Source: CAUZIB01 sp963663925
GTDB taxonomy: Bacteria; Acidobacteriota; Vicinamibacteria; Vicinamibacterales; UBA8438
Assembly (NCBI GenBank): GCA_965237405.1
Contig: OZ250139.1
Span: 4,464,001-4,528,000 of the forward strand
Reading direction: 5' to 3'
DNA: 64,000 bases
This document shows, piece after piece, positions 63,102 through 64,000 of the stretch; positions within the stretch are counted from its first letter, which is position 1, and the number at the start of each line of letters is the position of its first letter. The position numbers and the translations under genes were made by a program. The notes beneath the pieces were generated by a model, which had not been told where the DNA came from, did no database searches, and saw nothing but the letters and a program-made list of their open reading frames with translations.

Positions 63102-63500
63102 TCAGTTTGACACAGGGATGACGGCGATCGCATCGATCTCAACACGAGCAGATTTCGGGAGCGCGGCGATTTGGACCGTCGATCGTGCCGGCGCCGGGGC
63201 GTTGAAGTACGATGCGTAGACGGCGTTCATGTCTTCGAAATCGGCAAGATCGGTGAGAAACACAGTCGTTCGGACGACATCGCTGAGGGATCCACCGGCA
63301 GCGTCAAGGACGAATTTCAGGCTCCGGATCACCCGCTCTGTCTGCTGGGTGATGTCGTCGGATACCATGTCACCGGTATCCGGGTCGATTGGGATTTGCC
63401 CAGACACAAACAGGAACTGACCGATCCGAATGGCCTGTGAGTAGGGTCCTATTGCCGGCGCCGCGAGCGTGGTGTGGATAGCGGTGATAGGGGTCTTCAC
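63102..63500 (-). CDS. ridA: RidA family enamine/imine deaminase
   Basis: 132 residues, the usual RidA length. Landmarks are AAPAIGPYSQAIRIGQFLFVSGQIPIDPDTG, VVRTTVFLTDLADFEDMNAVYASYF, PARSTVQIAALPKSARVEIDAIA, with the key arginine in PARSTV. The family hydrolyses reactive 2-aminoacrylate-type intermediates. The GTG start overlaps the rpmB stop (GTGA). The association with rpmB is unusual but translational coupling is plain. Confidence 0.94.
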   Translation of the reverse strand: MKTPITAIHTTLAAPAIGPYSQAIRIGQFLFVSGQIPIDPDTGDMVSDDITQQTERVIRSLKFVLDAAGGSLSDVVRTTVFLTDLADFEDMNAVYASYFNAPAPARSTVQIAALPKSARVEIDAIAVIPVSN

Positions 63501-63688
63501 GCCGCCTTGACGACCTTGTTCGATCGGATGCAGCGGGTGCAGACCTTGATACGCTTGACACCGCCATTAACCACCGCGCGAACTGACTGGATGTTTGCTT
63601 CGAAACGCCGACGGGTTACATTGTGAGCGTGACTCACGTTTCGCCCTACGGCCGGACCTTTTCCACAAACGTCACAGCGTCGTACCAT
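63497..63688 (-). CDS. rpmB: 50S ribosomal protein L28 (zinc-binding form)
   Basis: 63 residues. The N-terminal RRCDVCGKGPAVGRNVSHAHNVT and C-terminal KVCTRCIRSNKV give two CxxC pairs, the C+ (zinc-binding) form of L28. Under zinc starvation such proteins are often replaced by C- paralogues; no second copy is in the window. Upstream, TATACT at 63718-63713 (minus strand) is a possible -10. Confidence 0.95.
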   Translation of the reverse strand: MVRRCDVCGKGPAVGRNVSHAHNVTRRRFEANIQSVRAVVNGGVKRIKVCTRCIRSNKVVKAA

Positions 63689-63741
63689 AATGCACTCACT
63701 TTACGAAAGATTAAGTATACACCAGCTGCTGATCATCACTA

Positions 63742-63999
63742 CTAGCGTCCCGGCATGATCAGACTAGGGCCATCCCCAGCAATGTGCGAACGTCCCGATC
63801 CGCTAGCGGCGAGTTCGGGAGGCTGGTCCTTGAGGACGCGTTGTAGTAGCTGCCGGTACGCTGTATTTCCCCCGATCAGTACCGACTGAGCGGTTCGGGC
63901 ACCAGTCTCTATTCTCCGCAGGACAGCGGCGACATCCCCGTCGCTGACGGTGAGTCCTTTGGTGCGCCGCGTCTCGATGATCTGCTTGATTTCGGCGCC
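63742..63999 (-). CDS. C-terminal fragment of an unidentified protein
   Basis: An open frame enters from the right edge on the minus strand and ends at TAG (63744-63742), giving 85 residues: AEIKQIIETRRTKGLTVSDG, DVAAVLRRIETGARTAQSVLI and a glycine/serine-rich tail. The start is outside the window. Helical character with charged residues; no family recognised. It is upstream of rpmB in the same direction, with 53 nt between. Confidence 0.6.
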   Translation of the reverse strand, partial: GAEIKQIIETRRTKGLTVSDGDVAAVLRRIETGARTAQSVLIGGNTAYRQLLQRVLKDQPPELAASGSGRSHIAGDGPSLIMPGR

Positions 64000-64000
64000 G

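Overview
The window is 64 kb of densely packed bacterial chromosome, GC-rich by eye, with no ribosomal RNA, CRISPR array, phage or insertion sequence that I can see. The host is a Gram-negative, meso-diaminopimelate bacterium: MurE carries the DNPR motif, and there is an LptD homologue, a TonB/ExbB/ExbD/ExbD system, a dTDP-sugar pathway and a bifunctional RelA/SpoT. Secreted TPR proteins, a HEAT-cyclophilin lipoprotein and the tonB-exbB-exbD-exbD-TPR order make an Acidobacteriota (Vicinamibacteria-like) origin my best guess; this is inference, not proof.

Layout. 1-12265 (+) is a classical division and cell wall cluster, murE(partial)-murF-mraY-murD-ftsW-murG-murC-ftsQ-ftsA-ftsZ, without murB between murC and ftsQ and interrupted by a 133-bp inverted-repeat element after murD. 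12588-14173 (-) holds a zinc-ribbon coiled-coil protein and an apparently unusual RNase H/holo-ACP synthase fusion, with a terminator-like hairpin just before the pair. 14586-15551 (+) is a secreted TPR protein. 15845-22759 (-) is larB-mutS2-dnaG-rpoD followed by a CAU tRNA. 22806-28051 (+) is a glycosyltransferase, citrate synthase, lepA, lepB run joined by stop/start overlaps. 28062-32893 (-) is rpiB-glyA-dinG-like-yggS-yggU. 32986-33579 holds the decayed remains of an RlmI-type rRNA methyltransferase, followed by thiC (+).

35333-45170 (-) carries a secreted unknown, a radical SAM gene with an apparent frameshift, rmd-like, rmlB, rmlC-like, rmlA, lptD, folC and a deoxynucleoside kinase: an envelope polysaccharide block in which rmlD is absent and an Rmd-like reductase sits in its place. 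45251-47422 (+) is a HEAT-repeat lipoprotein fused to a cyclophilin domain. It converges on a 31-residue AAKKK-repeat protein too short for ordinary gene finding. ddl (-) and tgt (+) diverge from 29 bp; tgt leads into yajC-secD-secF, uppP and a DUF502 membrane protein.

54912-60798 (+) is a membrane pyrophosphatase and then, behind a full-consensus TTGACA-N17-TATAAT promoter, the tonB-exbB-exbD-exbD-TPR lipoprotein operon ending in an 18-bp-stem terminator. The window closes with rel (+), ridA and rpmB (-), and the C-terminus of an unidentified protein (-). Most genes serve envelope growth: lipid II synthesis, carrier recycling (uppP), D-Ala-D-Ala supply (ddl), LPS export, Sec export and TonB energisation. 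The rest are housekeeping: replication priming, transcription initiation, one-carbon and vitamin metabolism, tRNA modification and stringent response.
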